Origin: Eucalyptus grandis | Lineage: Eukaryota > Streptophyta > Magnoliopsida > Myrtales > Myrtaceae | Reading direction: 5' to 3' | Assembly: GCF_016545825.1 (NCBI RefSeq) | Contig: NC_052612.1 | Span: 40,531,738-40,595,737, forward strand | DNA length: 64,000 bases | In this document: in pieces, positions 46,365 through 58,421 of the stretch | How the letters are laid out: each line of letters opens with the position of its first letter | How positions within the stretch are numbered: the first letter of the stretch is position 1 | Program-made: the position numbers and the translations under genes | Notes under the pieces: model-generated | The model's database searches: none | Told to the model about the DNA's origin: nothing | Seen by the model: only the letters and a program-made list of their open reading frames with translations

Positions 46365-48164
46365 ATGAGGAGACTCGGGTCGCTCGGCGCCTTCGCTCTG
46401 CTCCGCCGCCACTGCAGTTCCGCCCCAACCGGTCCGTCGAAGCGCGCGCTCCTCTCGCCCGCGCTCGACTCCGCGTCGTCCGCTCTCGGCGGTCCCGACC
46501 GCGCGCGTCCCCAGGTCTCTGCCCCCGAGGTCTCGTCTCCTTCTCGCGCGCCTCCGGATCCGCGTCCGGTGGCTCCCGGACGTTCTGCCGCTCGCGATGA
46601 TCTCGACCGCAGCTGCCGCGACGGAGAAGGAGACGAGGAGGAGGACGAGGAGGGCGACGGGGCCTCGGATTGCGAGGCTGATTTCCGGGAGCGGAAGGTG
46701 GTGAGCGAGGCTCTCGCTCGCGATGCGAAATCCATCGTGGACGTGTTACGCGAGACGGCGTCCCGTCGCGTGGAAACGAAGCCTAGGCTCGATAAGTGCG
46801 GAGTTGCCGCGTCGTCGGAACTGGTGACGGAGGTTCTTTCGCAGGTCCGAAATGACTGGGAATCGGCGTTCACCTTCTTCCTGTGGGCTGGGAATCAACG
46901 GGATTACTCCCACTCGGTTCGGGAATATCACTCCATGATCTCCATTTTGGCGAAGATGAAGAAGTTCGACACTGCCTGGGCGTTGATTGATGAAATGAGA
47001 GGAGGCAAGGATCGTCCATGCCTCCTTACTCCTCAGACTCTGCTGATCATGATCAGGCGATACTGTGCTGTGCACAACGTCGGTAAGGCCATCAATACCT
47101 TCTACGCGCATAGAAGATATAATTTCGATGTCGGGATTGAGGAGTTCCAGGGTCTGCTCTCTGCGCTTTGTCGGTATAAGAACGTGCGAGATGCGGAGCA
47201 CTTGCTATTCTGTAACAAGAGTGTGTTCCCTCTCAATACAAAGAGCTTGAATATAATCCTCAATGGCTGGTGTAACGTGATCGTCAGTCCTCGGCAGGGG
47301 GAGAGAATTTGGAAAGAGATGAGCAAGAGAGGCATAGCGCATGATGTTGTCTCATATGCTTGTCTCATATCTTGCTATTCGAAATCCAGGAACCTCAACA
47401 TGGTGCTTAAGCTCTTTAACCGGATGAAGGAATTGGAGATTGCTCCGGATAGGAAAGTTTACAATGCGGTCATTCATGCTCTTGCAAAGGGTAGGCTTGT
47501 GAAGGAAGCCGTGAATCTCATGAGAATGATGGATGATAAAGGTATTGCACCCAATGCTGTTACTTACAATTCATTGATCATGCCCCTTTGTAAGGCCCGG
47601 AATGTCGATGGAGCTAAAAAGGTCTTTGATGAGATGTTGCAGCAGCGGCTTCACCCTACCATTCGAACTTATAATGCCTTTTTACGTATTCTTAGGACAG
47701 GGGAAGAAGTTTTTGAACTCTTAACAAAAATGAAGGAGATGGGATGCCATCCAACTTATGATACGTACATCATGTTGATCAGAAAGTTTTGTCGATGGCG
47801 CCAACTTGATAATGTTTTTGAGCTGTGGAATGCAATGACTGAGAATGGATTGAGTCCTGATCGCAGCTCTTATATTGTGTTGATTCATGGACTGTTTCTG
47901 AATGGAAAGTTGGAGGAAGCATACAGATATTATTTGGAGATGAAGAACAAGCTGTTTTTGCCCGAGCCTAAAATTGATGAGATGCTTCAAGCATGGGTAT
48001 CTGGGAAACAAGTAACAGCAATTAGTACGGTGGAGAATCAGCCACATTTTAATCATTTGGATCAAGCTTCCTCTGGAAAACTCAATCGCGAATCAGATTT
48101 CCTTCGTCAACCTGAGTCGAGAACAGTTGTGAGAGAGCGGGGATATTCTTTTTGGGAGCACTAG
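46365..48164 (+). CDS. Pentatricopeptide-repeat protein, P class, organellar
   Basis: A single uninterrupted frame of 599 aa. The first ATG in the frame is at 46365. The N-terminus (MRRLGSLGAFALLRRHCSSA) is rich in Arg and lacks acids, like a mitochondrial presequence. A low-complexity Pro/Ser/Asp/Glu segment follows (to about residue 135). From about residue 180 come roughly ten 35-residue PPR helix pairs, e.g. REYHSMISILAKMKKFDTAW, VSYACLISCYSKSRNLNMVL, KVYNAVIHALAKGRLVKEAV, VTYNSLIMPLCKARNVDGAK and SSYIVLIHGLFLNGKLEEAY. No E/DYW extension is seen, so it belongs to the P class, which binds organellar RNA and helps in its processing or stability. It resembles Arabidopsis At5g15010 as I remember it. 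The RNA target is unknown. Confidence 0.93.
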   Translation: MRRLGSLGAFALLRRHCSSAPTGPSKRALLSPALDSASSALGGPDRARPQVSAPEVSSPSRAPPDPRPVAPGRSAARDDLDRSCRDGEGDEEEDEEGDGASDCEADFRERKVVSEALARDAKSIVDVLRETASRRVETKPRLDKCGVAASSELVTEVLSQVRNDWESAFTFFLWAGNQRDYSHSVREYHSMISILAKMKKFDTAWALIDEMRGGKDRPCLLTPQTLLIMIRRYCAVHNVGKAINTFYAHRRYNFDVGIEEFQGLLSALCRYKNVRDAEHLLFCNKSVFPLNTKSLNIILNGWCNVIVSPRQGERIWKEMSKRGIAHDVVSYACLISCYSKSRNLNMVLKLFNRMKELEIAPDRKVYNAVIHALAKGRLVKEAVNLMRMMDDKGIAPNAVTYNSLIMPLCKARNVDGAKKVFDEMLQQRLHPTIRTYNAFLRILRTGEEVFELLTKMKEMGCHPTYDTYIMLIRKFCRWRQLDNVFELWNAMTENGLSPDRSSYIVLIHGLFLNGKLEEAYRYYLEMKNKLFLPEPKIDEMLQAWVSGKQVTAISTVENQPHFNHLDQASSGKLNRESDFLRQPESRTVVRERGYSFWEH

Positions 48165-50510
48165 GATAGGGTATATTTGGTCACGCTGTCAATGCATCGT
48201 ATACAGACATTCCTAAAGGTAGTCTACAAACTTCATCTTTTAGACACTTGGGAAGATAACAGAGAATCCTATGAGGCATACTATTTGTCATTAAAGGTTT
48301 ATGCAGTTGATTGTACACCCCTCATGTTTGAATTTTGCATGATTATGCCCTTGATGAAGTCATACCATAAGTGAAGGCCAAAAGCAAGTTAGTCCTTCTG
48401 ACGCTTATGCTGTAATTGGAAGTATTCATATATGTATTTCTCCTCAAATCCCATATTCTTTTGGCAATTACCCTGCAACAAGTACTGGATATAAGAAATT
48501 CCAAGTGTTAGATGTGTTGTGGCCCCTTGTGTTTACATAAAAGTCCACGTGACACGGCGAGGCATCTTCCTCCATAGTCACTGTTATTGGAACTTCAAAT
48601 GCTACGCATGGGGCTTGCTTTTTCCTTTGCAAAATTTGGTCTGCAACATACATGTCAGGATACCATGAAAGTTCATGCTTGATTCACCACAACATTTGTT
48701 AGGGTAAACTTGTTTGTAGCTAGCGTGGGTCATGCTCTTCAGAATGATTTAAGGTGCAGTAAATCTGAAACTATGTGTGCATACTTTTCCCTCAATGTGA
48801 TCTCTGGTCAATCGTGTAATGTGTACCCCTTGGCAAAATAGCAAATTAACATGGGAATAATTTCCTAGCCTCTGGTGATTGTCATCAAGTCAGGGAGAGT
48901 TACTGTGATAACTATATTTCTGAGCACAAAAATGTTGGATCTGTAAGGTGTGGATGTTGCCTTATAGGTGATGGTAGCACTAAAGGGAAATCATTTAATC
49001 CTATGAAAAATAGGATCTGGTGGTGTGTTTGGCAAATTTTTCATTCTTTATTTGCTGCATTCCATCTACTTATGTTGGTCTTGCTGAAAACATTTGAACA
49101 TGAAATGACCGAGCACGGGCAAAGGTGAACCAAATGCCGGCAGAACTGTAAAACTGAGATGGGCAGAGTGATTCCTAGCAAAATATGGGTCTCAGTAGGA
49201 TTTGAGTGAATCTCATGTTTACTTTTGCTTCTGAAATTACTTAACTCCAGTTTCAAGTTTTTGAAGAGAAACTGGATAAACAAGACTGAGCTTATAAGGC
49301 CTAGCTGAATAATTATCTTGTACTTTTTATAGTTACGTATAATAGGCTTAAAATTGTCATTAGATGACAATTATACATATTTCATCAAATGAATATAAGA
49401 GTATATTGATGCTGAAACCACCAAATAGAAGAGGCCTTTTGGTTCACCTTTCTTTCAGTGAACAGTGTTTGGTTCGGGGTGAAAAAGTAATGGCTAATGG
49501 GAATTCAGAAATGAATAGGGTTTCTTTCATGTTTTTCACAAACCTGAGCCCAATGGACCTTCTGTCACCCTGAATGGTGTGTGCATGGCTCACACTAAAT
49601 GTGCATGTAAACTGGAATGTAGAGGATGGTAGAAGCACTTTTAATAGTTCCACCCTATGTTTTAGCATTCTGGTGAGCATTCAATTCAGATGAATTCACT
49701 GTATCACACTTACGCACACGATGTTGAACATTGGATGATGCTTGTCAAGTGTCATGGGCACTGGTTAAAACTCATGTGCAGGTGTACCTCTTGCAGATTT
49801 CTAGTGAGAGTTTTCTCCAATGGAGTCCTGATTGTTATTGCAGTTTAATGGTTTAATTGCCCTCTCGCTGCATGATTAGAATTCCTTTTCCTATAGACAA
49901 TGACGTCGAGAATTTTTCAGCTTTTTGTTAAGCAAGTGTACTGTCTGAGCACTGTTGTCCTCTTCAGGTATAGTGGAGAACCAGAACAATTTCAAGATCT
50001 AGAAGTGGGACCTGTTCTCGTGGTTTATAAACTGCCCATTGATGAAAGGTAACTGTGATTGCTCTGATATGCTCTTATACCTGTCATCTTCAAATACTTT
50101 TCCTCCTAAATTTTATGGATGCTAGACCATTTTTTGTAATGAGGAAAAATACCATCTGGGTGAGAGTGATGCGTGGTTTCTTTTCCAGAGCGTGATAAGT
50201 GGACCATTAAAACAGCCAGTTATTTCAGGGAGATCGACTTGGAGCCTTTCATTCCTTTTAAAGAAGAAGTCATTAATATCTTATCAATTGGAAGATGTTT
50301 TCTGAGTGTCAGAGTATTTAAAATGGCTAAATCTCCATTCAACGTATGAATAACTTGTGGGATCTCAGGTCTGAGAACTAATGTGGTAACATCCGTCAGT
50401 TTTTCTGAAATAATTGGACGTGACTGTTCTGTCCTGCTTGGAATGAATTGCAGTAAGGCTCTACTTTGCTTTTGTCAACATATATGTTCACACATGTGCA
50501 GGTGTGGTGC

Positions 50511-50848
50511 ATGCATGTGCATGTGGTGCGTTATATCTGCTTTCGTCTTGCTTAGCACAGTCAATGGAAATTAGTGAATAGAAAAGTTTTCTTGGTCAAT
50601 AGTGAAATGCTTGAATTTGGCATTTTAGAAAATTTTCCGATTTCAAAAGGATGAGTTAATTTTCAAACCATAGTCTCGCATGCATGTGCATGTGGTGCGT
50701 TATATCTGGTTTCGTCTTGCTTAGCACAGTCAATGGAAATTAGTGAATAGAAAAGTTTTCTTGGTCAATGGTGAAATGCTTGAATTTTGCATTTTAGAAA
50801 ATTTTCCGATTTCAAAAGGATGAGTTAATTTTCAAACCATAGTCTTGC
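50511..50848. repeat. Two-copy 169-bp tandem repeat
   Basis: ATGCATGTGCATGTGGTGCG starts at 50511 and again at 50680. The copies differ at only a few positions (e.g. CTGCTTTC versus CTGGTTTC), so the duplication is recent. A short GT/CA-rich word precedes the first copy. Confidence 0.88.
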
Positions 50849-53724
50849 ATCCGAGGACATGTGATTGTAGACTTATTGCTGAAGACTGTTCGTCACCACT
50901 TTGCACCGATTAGCGTGCCATCATTGCCCTACCCCCACCACTTGCTGGGATAAGTAAAACCACTGTTTGTCTTCAAAAGATTGCAATCTGTTTTCGCTTC
51001 CAGGCATCACTTTTGGTATCGAATCTACTTTTCACCTCTGCTCTTGGCCATCCCCACCAATTGGATATTTCACCACTAATTGCTGGTGGCGGTTTGAGCT
51101 ATCAACTAGTCCACCTCCATCGGTTCCATTTTCAACATTAGGATCAAACTTATTTTGTTCCTTGTTTATGCTGAATAATGGACTTCTTTTTGAGGGAAAA
51201 AATGTGTTGTAGCTAAACTTCTTAACAGATAAAAATGGGTTCACCTAAACACATGATAAAGCTGGAGATCTTTTGTTTGTTTGCTGCTATAGATCACTCT
51301 AATTTCTGAACGCGAGTCTTGTGCGAAGAGTGAATTGTTCCTTCATCAGCCCTCCGGAAGAAGTCAATTTTGAGGCAGAATTTTGATGATTTTACCGTTC
51401 TTAGAAAGAGTTAACCCAAGACCTAAATTCTCTTAGTCTTTTAGGTGACAAGTTTTTATCTGGTCATACATGCCGATGGTTGTTTCGTGAGAATATGTTG
51501 CTATCAGAGGCTGGAAGAGATGAGGATGATTCATTAGGAGCCCTTGAGACTACATCAAGGTTAGGTCAAAATCACAATTCGTGTGCATCTCAAGTGCGAA
51601 AGCAGGTGCATCACCATTTGACATTGGATAACTACCAGCCACTAAATTAGGTGAACCACACGTGGAAAACTACTGGATGTCATAATCGAGACTTTTTTGG
51701 CTGTCTGAACTCAAAAACTTACATTCCTGGGCAACTATTAGATGCTTTGACTGGTCCAACTACGTGGTGATAAACCCAAGTTCTGCCACCGGTTCTGTAA
51801 CTATCAAGACAGCGTGCGAGTCCAGTTCAGGAGTTCAATCCCATCATTCCCTGATTGTGCATGTATTGGCTCCAAGTATAGAGTCGCGGAAAGATTCCGA
51901 GATGTTCATTTTAGGGTGACTAGAGGTTTCGGTTTTTTTCGTCCTTTTGTTTCATAATTTCATCCTTTTAAGCAAGAAAGGTGGGTTAATAGTGTGGTGA
52001 CAAAATGGTTCGTCCCGGGGCGACTTTTCAATCTAGTGTGGTATTAAAGTAATGCATCTTTTGTTCTGATTTTCCATTTAGTTTTGTCCTTAGTCCATCT
52101 TCAATCTAGTAAAGTTTATAAAAATTAAAGAAGATAAAAAAGTCCAAGTCTTCCACAACTAAGTGGAGAGCCCTCTTTTGACCATTTGGCATCACTTTTA
52201 ATTAAATATCTCAATCGTTTTGTTAAAAGTCTTCCATGTTCCTTTCCATTGTACAGGTGGTTGTTTGAGTTTGTTTTTCTTCTTGGCGCTTCTCTCCTCC
52301 TTTGATTATGCCTGGGAAAGCTGGACCACAGACGAAAAGAGGCGCTGGACCTTATGCTCAGTCATGGACAACAACAATAATATAATCAAACTTTGGATAT
52401 CCATCACGTGTTCTACTCTTGAAACCCAACCTCAACAAGCTACCTGGTGCATGGGGAAAAGGAAGCGAGGTGGCGTGAACAACCCGTGGAATATCCGAGG
52501 TACTTTGCATCATTCATGACATTATCCTAATCTTATTTAATCACATTCCCTGTATATATTTCTGAGTAGAATACGTCAAGAAAGAGGGTAATAAGTAGTG
52601 CAAAGCAAAGCCTCTTGGACCTAACCAAAAAGAGAATCTCGGATTGGATAATCATCAATGAAGTCCAAGAAGTTATGGATAATCATCAGCCTTTCTTGTT
52701 CCTTTTTTATATTTTCCTTTCTCTCCGTGTGCCGAGAGGTAGTTGTCGTTCTTTTCAGCAGATGCTTCATCACCCACTTGAACACGCCTTCATTTGTCCG
52801 TTCTCCTCCCATCTTTCTTTGTCGGAACCGGCGAGCCTCACCGCCAGTTAACCGCCTCCTTTGGCATGATTAATCTGGTTGCTAGTCTCCCCCATGCCGT
52901 GGAAATTCGAGGATGACATTCGTTAATAAATTGGAAGCCTGTTGAAAAGAATATGCCCGCTTTGGAAAAAGTTATATACCATGCCCTGAAATGCTGCTCC
53001 GGACCAATTCTTTATTCATTTTTTCTTGTGTCCTGCTAACTTAGTTGTTAAGTCAGAATATTCCTCGAGGTGATTGACATGGTATACCTGGTCCGTATAA
53101 CCCGTCATCTCGGGCCGCATTTTCCTCTTTTTACCTTTTCCTTTTCGCCTAGAACAAACGGGTACCCTTTATTCTATCTCATTTTTTTTTTTGGGCCAAT
53201 GGGAGCTTTAGGTGTATGTACAGCTGTAAATAGATCTATTTCGACAATATAAATAGTATGGTTTTGACATGTTTTAAATATTTCGGTGATATGCAATGCA
53301 ATTGTAGATTTACCCAATCGCATTGTCCAGGGAATACACGTTTTTGGTGACAATTAATGCTTACCAATACCCTTATCTTTTTAGCTTTCTTTTCAAGGTT
53401 TGGAATCAAAATTATTTGGTAGCAGATGGGATGTAGGCTGTTGCAGCTCATGTTTCAAATTTAGGGCACCAAGTCATTTAGGACACGAAGTTAAGTACCG
53501 TCTTGTTTCCGTCCAATCGAATATTTGATCAGGTTGATTTCTTAGGAACCAACCCTGTTGACCCTGGAACTATATGGTAGCTCCAAGCGGTTTCAGGGTC
53601 AACTTAGGTACCAATCGTATATATAATATATATGTGCCAAACATGACTACAATTTTTTTTGTTAGAGGATGATGTCAAACATATTCAATTTCAACAATTT
53701 TTTTTTTTTTTTTTGCTTTTAGGA

Positions 53725-53764
53725 AAGAAAAAGAAGAAGAAGAAGAAGAAGAAGAAGAAGAAGC
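53725..53764. repeat. (GAA)n microsatellite after a poly-T run
   Basis: About eleven GAA units, preceded by a T-run at 53698-53714. Confidence 0.85.
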
Positions 53765-53800
53765 AAAATAGAACCAGCCGATCAAGATATAGATTCGAGA

Positions 53801-54555
53801 GTTAAACTGGTTAAACTATGGTTTCCAATTTTTGGAACAGGAAACCGAACAGGTTCCCTTGTGAACTGGCCTTGAACTCATTTTCCGGATTGAACTAGCC
53901 CAGTCGCTCTTCCCTAATAAATATTGAGTTTTTTGGGGTTTTCCCCTATACTTTGTAGACTTTGAATAGGGATGATATTTCGTATGGAGGGACTTTGTAT
54001 GTAGACTTTTCCAGGACTTTTAAACGTAAACTACGGATAAAGCAGAGCGGACCTAACATCACAAAGATCAATATTTTAATCCTGAAGGTGGAATAGTATC
54101 GTAGATCGAGACGCCTCCATGATTGTTATCAATACTTTAATCTATACCCTAAGTGGCCGATTAGGGTATAGCTTTGAGAATTGAAACAGATAAACTCTGG
54201 TTTCAAGTTTTTGGAACAGGAAACCAGACAGGTTCCCATGTGAGCTGGCCCTGAACCATCTGAGTAAGGTCAATTTCCGGATTGAATTAGTCTGATCGCT
54301 CTTTCCTAATAAATATTTGGTTTTTTTTTGGGGGGGGGTTTTCCCTATACTCTGTGGACTTTGAATCGGGATGATATTTCGTTTGGAGGGAATTTATATG
54401 TGGTTCTGGGTCGTTGCTTCGTGGACTTTTCCAAGGACTTTTAGCCATAAACTACGGATTAAGCAGAGCGGGCTTAACATCACGAATATTGATATTTTAA
54501 TCCCGAAAGGAGGAAACAGTATCGTAGCTCGAGACGTCTCCATGATTGTCAGCGA
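53801..54555. repeat. Diverged tandem duplication of about 350-400 bp
   Basis: The segment with TTTTTGGAACAGGAAACC, a run of GGGGTTTTCCCCTATACT and ACTACGGAT(A/T)AAGCAGAGCG occurs at about 53801-54130 and again at about 54180-54555. The offset grows from 379 to 423 bp because the second copy has extra bases near 54260 and 54320-54420. It is non-coding. Confidence 0.78.
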
Positions 54556-56062
54556 TTGGTTGGTGCATGGACGCGCATGCGCTTTGGAAAATATCATAAA
54601 GACACGAGAGAATAGGAACCCTTTTGTTTTAATACCTTTTTCATTTTTTTTTCTTGAGTTTGGCTAAGTTGTGAAGGAAGTGTGGGGAAGAACGACAAAA
54701 GTCCGCACATCAAGACTTTTTCTCAGAATGCATGGAGTGTGGTGGGGGGTGGAGATTCTTTATTTCACATCTAATTATTTGACTAACTCCACCGCACGTA
54801 CTTTCCCACTCCACGTAGCATGAGAACCCAGTTCATTGATTGACCATCCCTTTGTAAGGGTCATTGTCCCTTGCTATTTATGGAGAATCTCTCCTCGACC
54901 CTCCATCTCTCAAATGGAGAAAAGCAGATGAGGAGAAGGGAGGGGATGAACAGTAACGTGGCCATATGCTTGGCCATATGCTTGGACCAGGATGCTTAAT
55001 CCCACAAGTGGTTGTTCAATTGATGACAAGTTCCTAACTTTTACCAAGCTGTTACATGGAGTTTAGAACGATGATTCAACTTTCTTTTGTTTGATTCATG
55101 GTTTGTCGAAAATATTCCACGGAGGGAGGCTTCGCAGATTAGTTCTTGTTTCTTTCTAGGGAAATTTTCACTTGGTATGTTAGAGATTTTCAGATGTCAT
55201 ACTCATATGCAAAGCAGAGTGTCGTGCGTTATAGATAATGTGCTTGAAAGGGAAAAACCTAGAACTTCTCCTAATCTTTTGCTAAATGAATGTGGGGCTT
55301 GGCTATACACTTCTCGGCATGCCAGTCCTGGGAGGTAACTTGGCTAAGGAAAGAAAAAGGTATACTTTCACTTCAAGAGGAAAGCGATTGCTAACTTTTG
55401 CCATGCTTTTATGTGGCGCACGACCATAAGTTTGCTGGCCAATCTACACATAACATATGGATAAGGTCGAACTATAATCCTATGCGGGTAATGCAGTCAT
55501 ATTGACAAGAAGAGTCAAGTTTACCAATACATAACCTTGTAGAACATTGACCACCATACATCCCCCCTTGCCAGAAGAATTGCCATTATTGATGTCCTTA
55601 TATGTGTCCCTTTATTCGTGTCTCTTAATTTTTCTCTTGTCGGATCGCAATTCAAGTACACAATTGTTTTTTTCATGTATCATGTGTTATACTATGAAGA
55701 TTTCACATGATTATTGTAGAAACATTAAAATGTTACAATAAACGAATATGAAGTCTTAATTGAGATAAGATTGATAAAATATATGACATGACAGATCTAT
55801 TTATCATAAGATTGTGTTCCACGTAACACGTGTCTCGATTATAAAAATTATAGAACCGTAAATAAATAAAAATTGAAAAAGAGAGGCACATGTAGACGGC
55901 AAGATGAGGGGGACTGCCACAAGGCTTTCTGGGTTCAATGCCGACAAAATAGGGGGTGCACGTGTCAAGTGTTTATCTCCTTTAAGGTGATGTCATAAGA
56001 CTGGACCTCATCCTAAGTTCGAAGCCGCCATCTTTCCCACGAAACGAATTAATAAAATATTA

Positions 56063-56064
<2 letters not shown>

Positions 56065-56101
<37 letters not shown>

Positions 56102-56234
56102 AAAGTAAAAAAAAAAGGAAACTTAACCAAACACACAACTCAAACACCCACCCAAGAGAATAATTACTTGGCACCACAGCATGCAACTGAATTTCTCCAT
56201 CCTCGTACCCCACCTTTGCTTTGGCCTCATCTCG

Positions 56235-56262
<28 letters not shown>
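56065..56262. repeat. (GA)n and (CT)n tracts in the NAC upstream region
   Basis: (GA)17 at 56065-56099 and (CT)14 at 56235-56262 are complementary and could pair as a hairpin. Another CT tract lies at about 56371-56388 near the NAC start. Such tracts are frequent in plant core promoters and leaders. Confidence 0.75.
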
Positions 56263-56265
<3 letters not shown>

Positions 56266-56528
56266 TGACGACAAATCAACTCAACCATAAAATGGGCTCC
56301 AATCTCCCCTATCCCAAAATTTCAATCCTCTCTCCAGTCTTCTTCTTGAGAGAGCCACTTGGCGAAGATCCTCTCTCTCTCTCTCTCGCCCCCCCACCCA
56401 AAAAAAAAAAAAAAAATCTTTTCCCAAATTCACCCAAACGACCCTCCTTTCTAGGGTTCGTCTTGATCGTGAGCCTCTTTCCTCTTTGTTTCTAGCGTTG
56501 GTTTAGAAGAAAGGATTGAACTCTTAAC

Positions 56529-58421
56529 ATGATCATGAAGAACCCACAATCATCCTTGCCACCGGGATTTAGGTTCCACCCAACTGATGAAGAACTCATC
56601 CTCCATTACCTCAGAAGGAAGGTCACATCCTCACCTCTCCCTGTTTCCATCATTGCAGAGGTTGATATCTACAAGCTTAACCCCTGGGAATTACCAGGTA
56701 TCTAATACTCTAATCACTTCTTTCTATCCCCACCCCCTTCCATGCATCAATATGTCAAGAGACTAATTTTTTTCCGATCTTCTTTGGATCAGCTAAAGCA
56801 GCTTTTGGCGAGAAAGAATGGTACTTCTTCAGCCCTAGGGATAGGAAGTACCCGAATGGAGCAAGGCCCAACAGAGCAGCTGCTTCAGGGTATTGGAAGG
56901 CCACCGGCACGGACAAAGTGATCGTGACTTCATCTTCTTCAGCATCCGCACATCAGCACCACGAGAAACTCGGCGTGAAGAAGGCGCTGGTCTTCTACAA
57001 GGGGAAGCCTCCCAAGGGAATCAAGACGAATTGGATCATGCACGAGTACCGCCTCGCCGAGTCGCCCGCCTACAACAGTCGCCCCAATACTAACCCCTTG
57101 AAGCTTAAAGATTCTTCCATGAGGGTGAGCCTTCTCTCGCAAGTGCACTTAAGTTGATAATCCATATAAAACAGATTAGTTGATTATAATTTAAATAGTG
57201 AGACTCATATTAATTCCTCATGAGAAGAAGAGAAATATATTTTTCATTATTAACCTAATTCTATCGTGCTTTTTTTCTGTTCCACGAGTCTATCCAATAC
57301 ATTTTGCTGGACACATAAAGTCTAGAAAAAGTTGTGCTATTTGTCGACGAGCTTACTCCATAACTCCGAAGTCGATCTCAAATTATTAATTACGACTCGA
57401 AAGTTGCGCTACTAGCGGACAAACCCCTCTTCGTACACGTGAAGTCGACCTCAGTTTATTAATGCTTTAGCCTAATCTGAAAGTGCTTTTTTTTTTCTTC
57501 CTCCTTTTGGGAAGACGATGTCCTTTGTACTGCAAAAGAAGGCTTTACAGTGATCTAATAGCTGTCGGTTTGTGAAAAAAGTATCAATTTACAAGAAACC
57601 AGAAATATTAGGCGTGCAAGAAACCAACAAAAGGCGAAAGGCCCGAGAAAGCCCGATGGCTTCCAGTTTCTGGGCTGTTGACATTTCTCTCTCTCTCTCT
57701 GCTTTTCACATTCTCTTTTTAGGCGAGAATCTGGCATCCTAACTTTTTAATTATTTGGTTCCAGTTGGACGATTGGGTTCTGTGTCGGATTTACAAGAAG
57801 ACCAACTTGTCCCCTACCGCCGGAGCCTCGGTGGCCACACCTGATCAAGATCTGGAAGAAGAAGAGGAAGAAGGCCTCAGTAACATTCACCAAAACGAAA
57901 TGCTAAAACCCTTCGCGGACATCCCCAACAATCACGTTCAAAACAACGGAGGCCTCATGTCTCAGAAGTCCTCTTCGTTCTCCAATCTAATAGACGCCTT
58001 GGACTACTCGGTGCTCAGTAGCCTTCTATCTGACAACACCCCGCAAGGGGTCGGCGTGCTCGGATTCGACCAATTAGCTCCATTGATTCCGAATAACAGT
58101 AACCATGTGGACATCACTGATCCGCACGTGTTCGGCAGTGGGACTTATAATAATGGAAGCAGCAATTGCTTTCCCCAGAAGCTGCCCCAGCTCAGCCCCT
58201 CATCATCAGCTCCATTCATGGAGGAGAACAGGCTCAAGCGTCACCGCTCGGACGCCGACACTGCGGCGTATCAGGCAAAGAAGCTCCTCAGCCACTGCAG
58301 CTTCACCAACACTGCGAGTCAGGCGGCCGACTTTCCGCAGTATAACTTGATCAATAGCTACCCATTCTTGAACCAGCAGTTGCTACTAGGACCCAATAAC
58401 TACGCCCATTTTCATGGTTAA
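56529..58421 (+). CDS. NAC047: NAC transcription factor, NAC047-like
   Basis: Three exons (56529-56697, 56793-57124, 57765-58421) give 385 aa with the intron positions typical of NAC genes. The N-terminal NAC domain has all subdomains in order: [73 protein letters not shown], and [12 protein letters not shown] (168-179). A Ser/His-rich insert sits between TGTDKVIV and the GVKKAL block. The C-terminal activation part has an acidic run, [29 protein letters not shown] and ends [18 protein letters not shown], which resembles Arabidopsis NAC047 (At3g04070), a waterlogging/ethylene and senescence-related regulator, as I remember it. It acts as a nuclear DNA-binding dimer. The start is the first ATG; a second Met is the third codon. 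The gene lies in the same order relative to apyrase and SIP1 as in Arabidopsis. Confidence 0.95.

Larger units (their letters stand above)
48165..56528. other. Long intergenic stretch, no gene recognised
   Basis: 8.3 kb without a convincing gene. It holds the PPR trailer (to about 48.5 kb), a 169-bp tandem repeat, a GAA microsatellite, a diverged tandem duplication at 53.8-54.6 kb, and the NAC promoter and leader with GA and CT tracts. Short open pieces at 49970-50060 and 51440-51560 could be exon remnants, but I could not tie them to a family. Confidence 0.55.

Noticed and set aside
46271..46873. 200-codon antisense frame over the PPR N-terminus
   Set aside because: Shadow of the GC-rich start of the PPR gene.
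49970..50060. Short open piece after a TTCAG, ending at GTAAC
   Set aside because: It looks like an exon with splice signals but has no partner exons or recognisable family.
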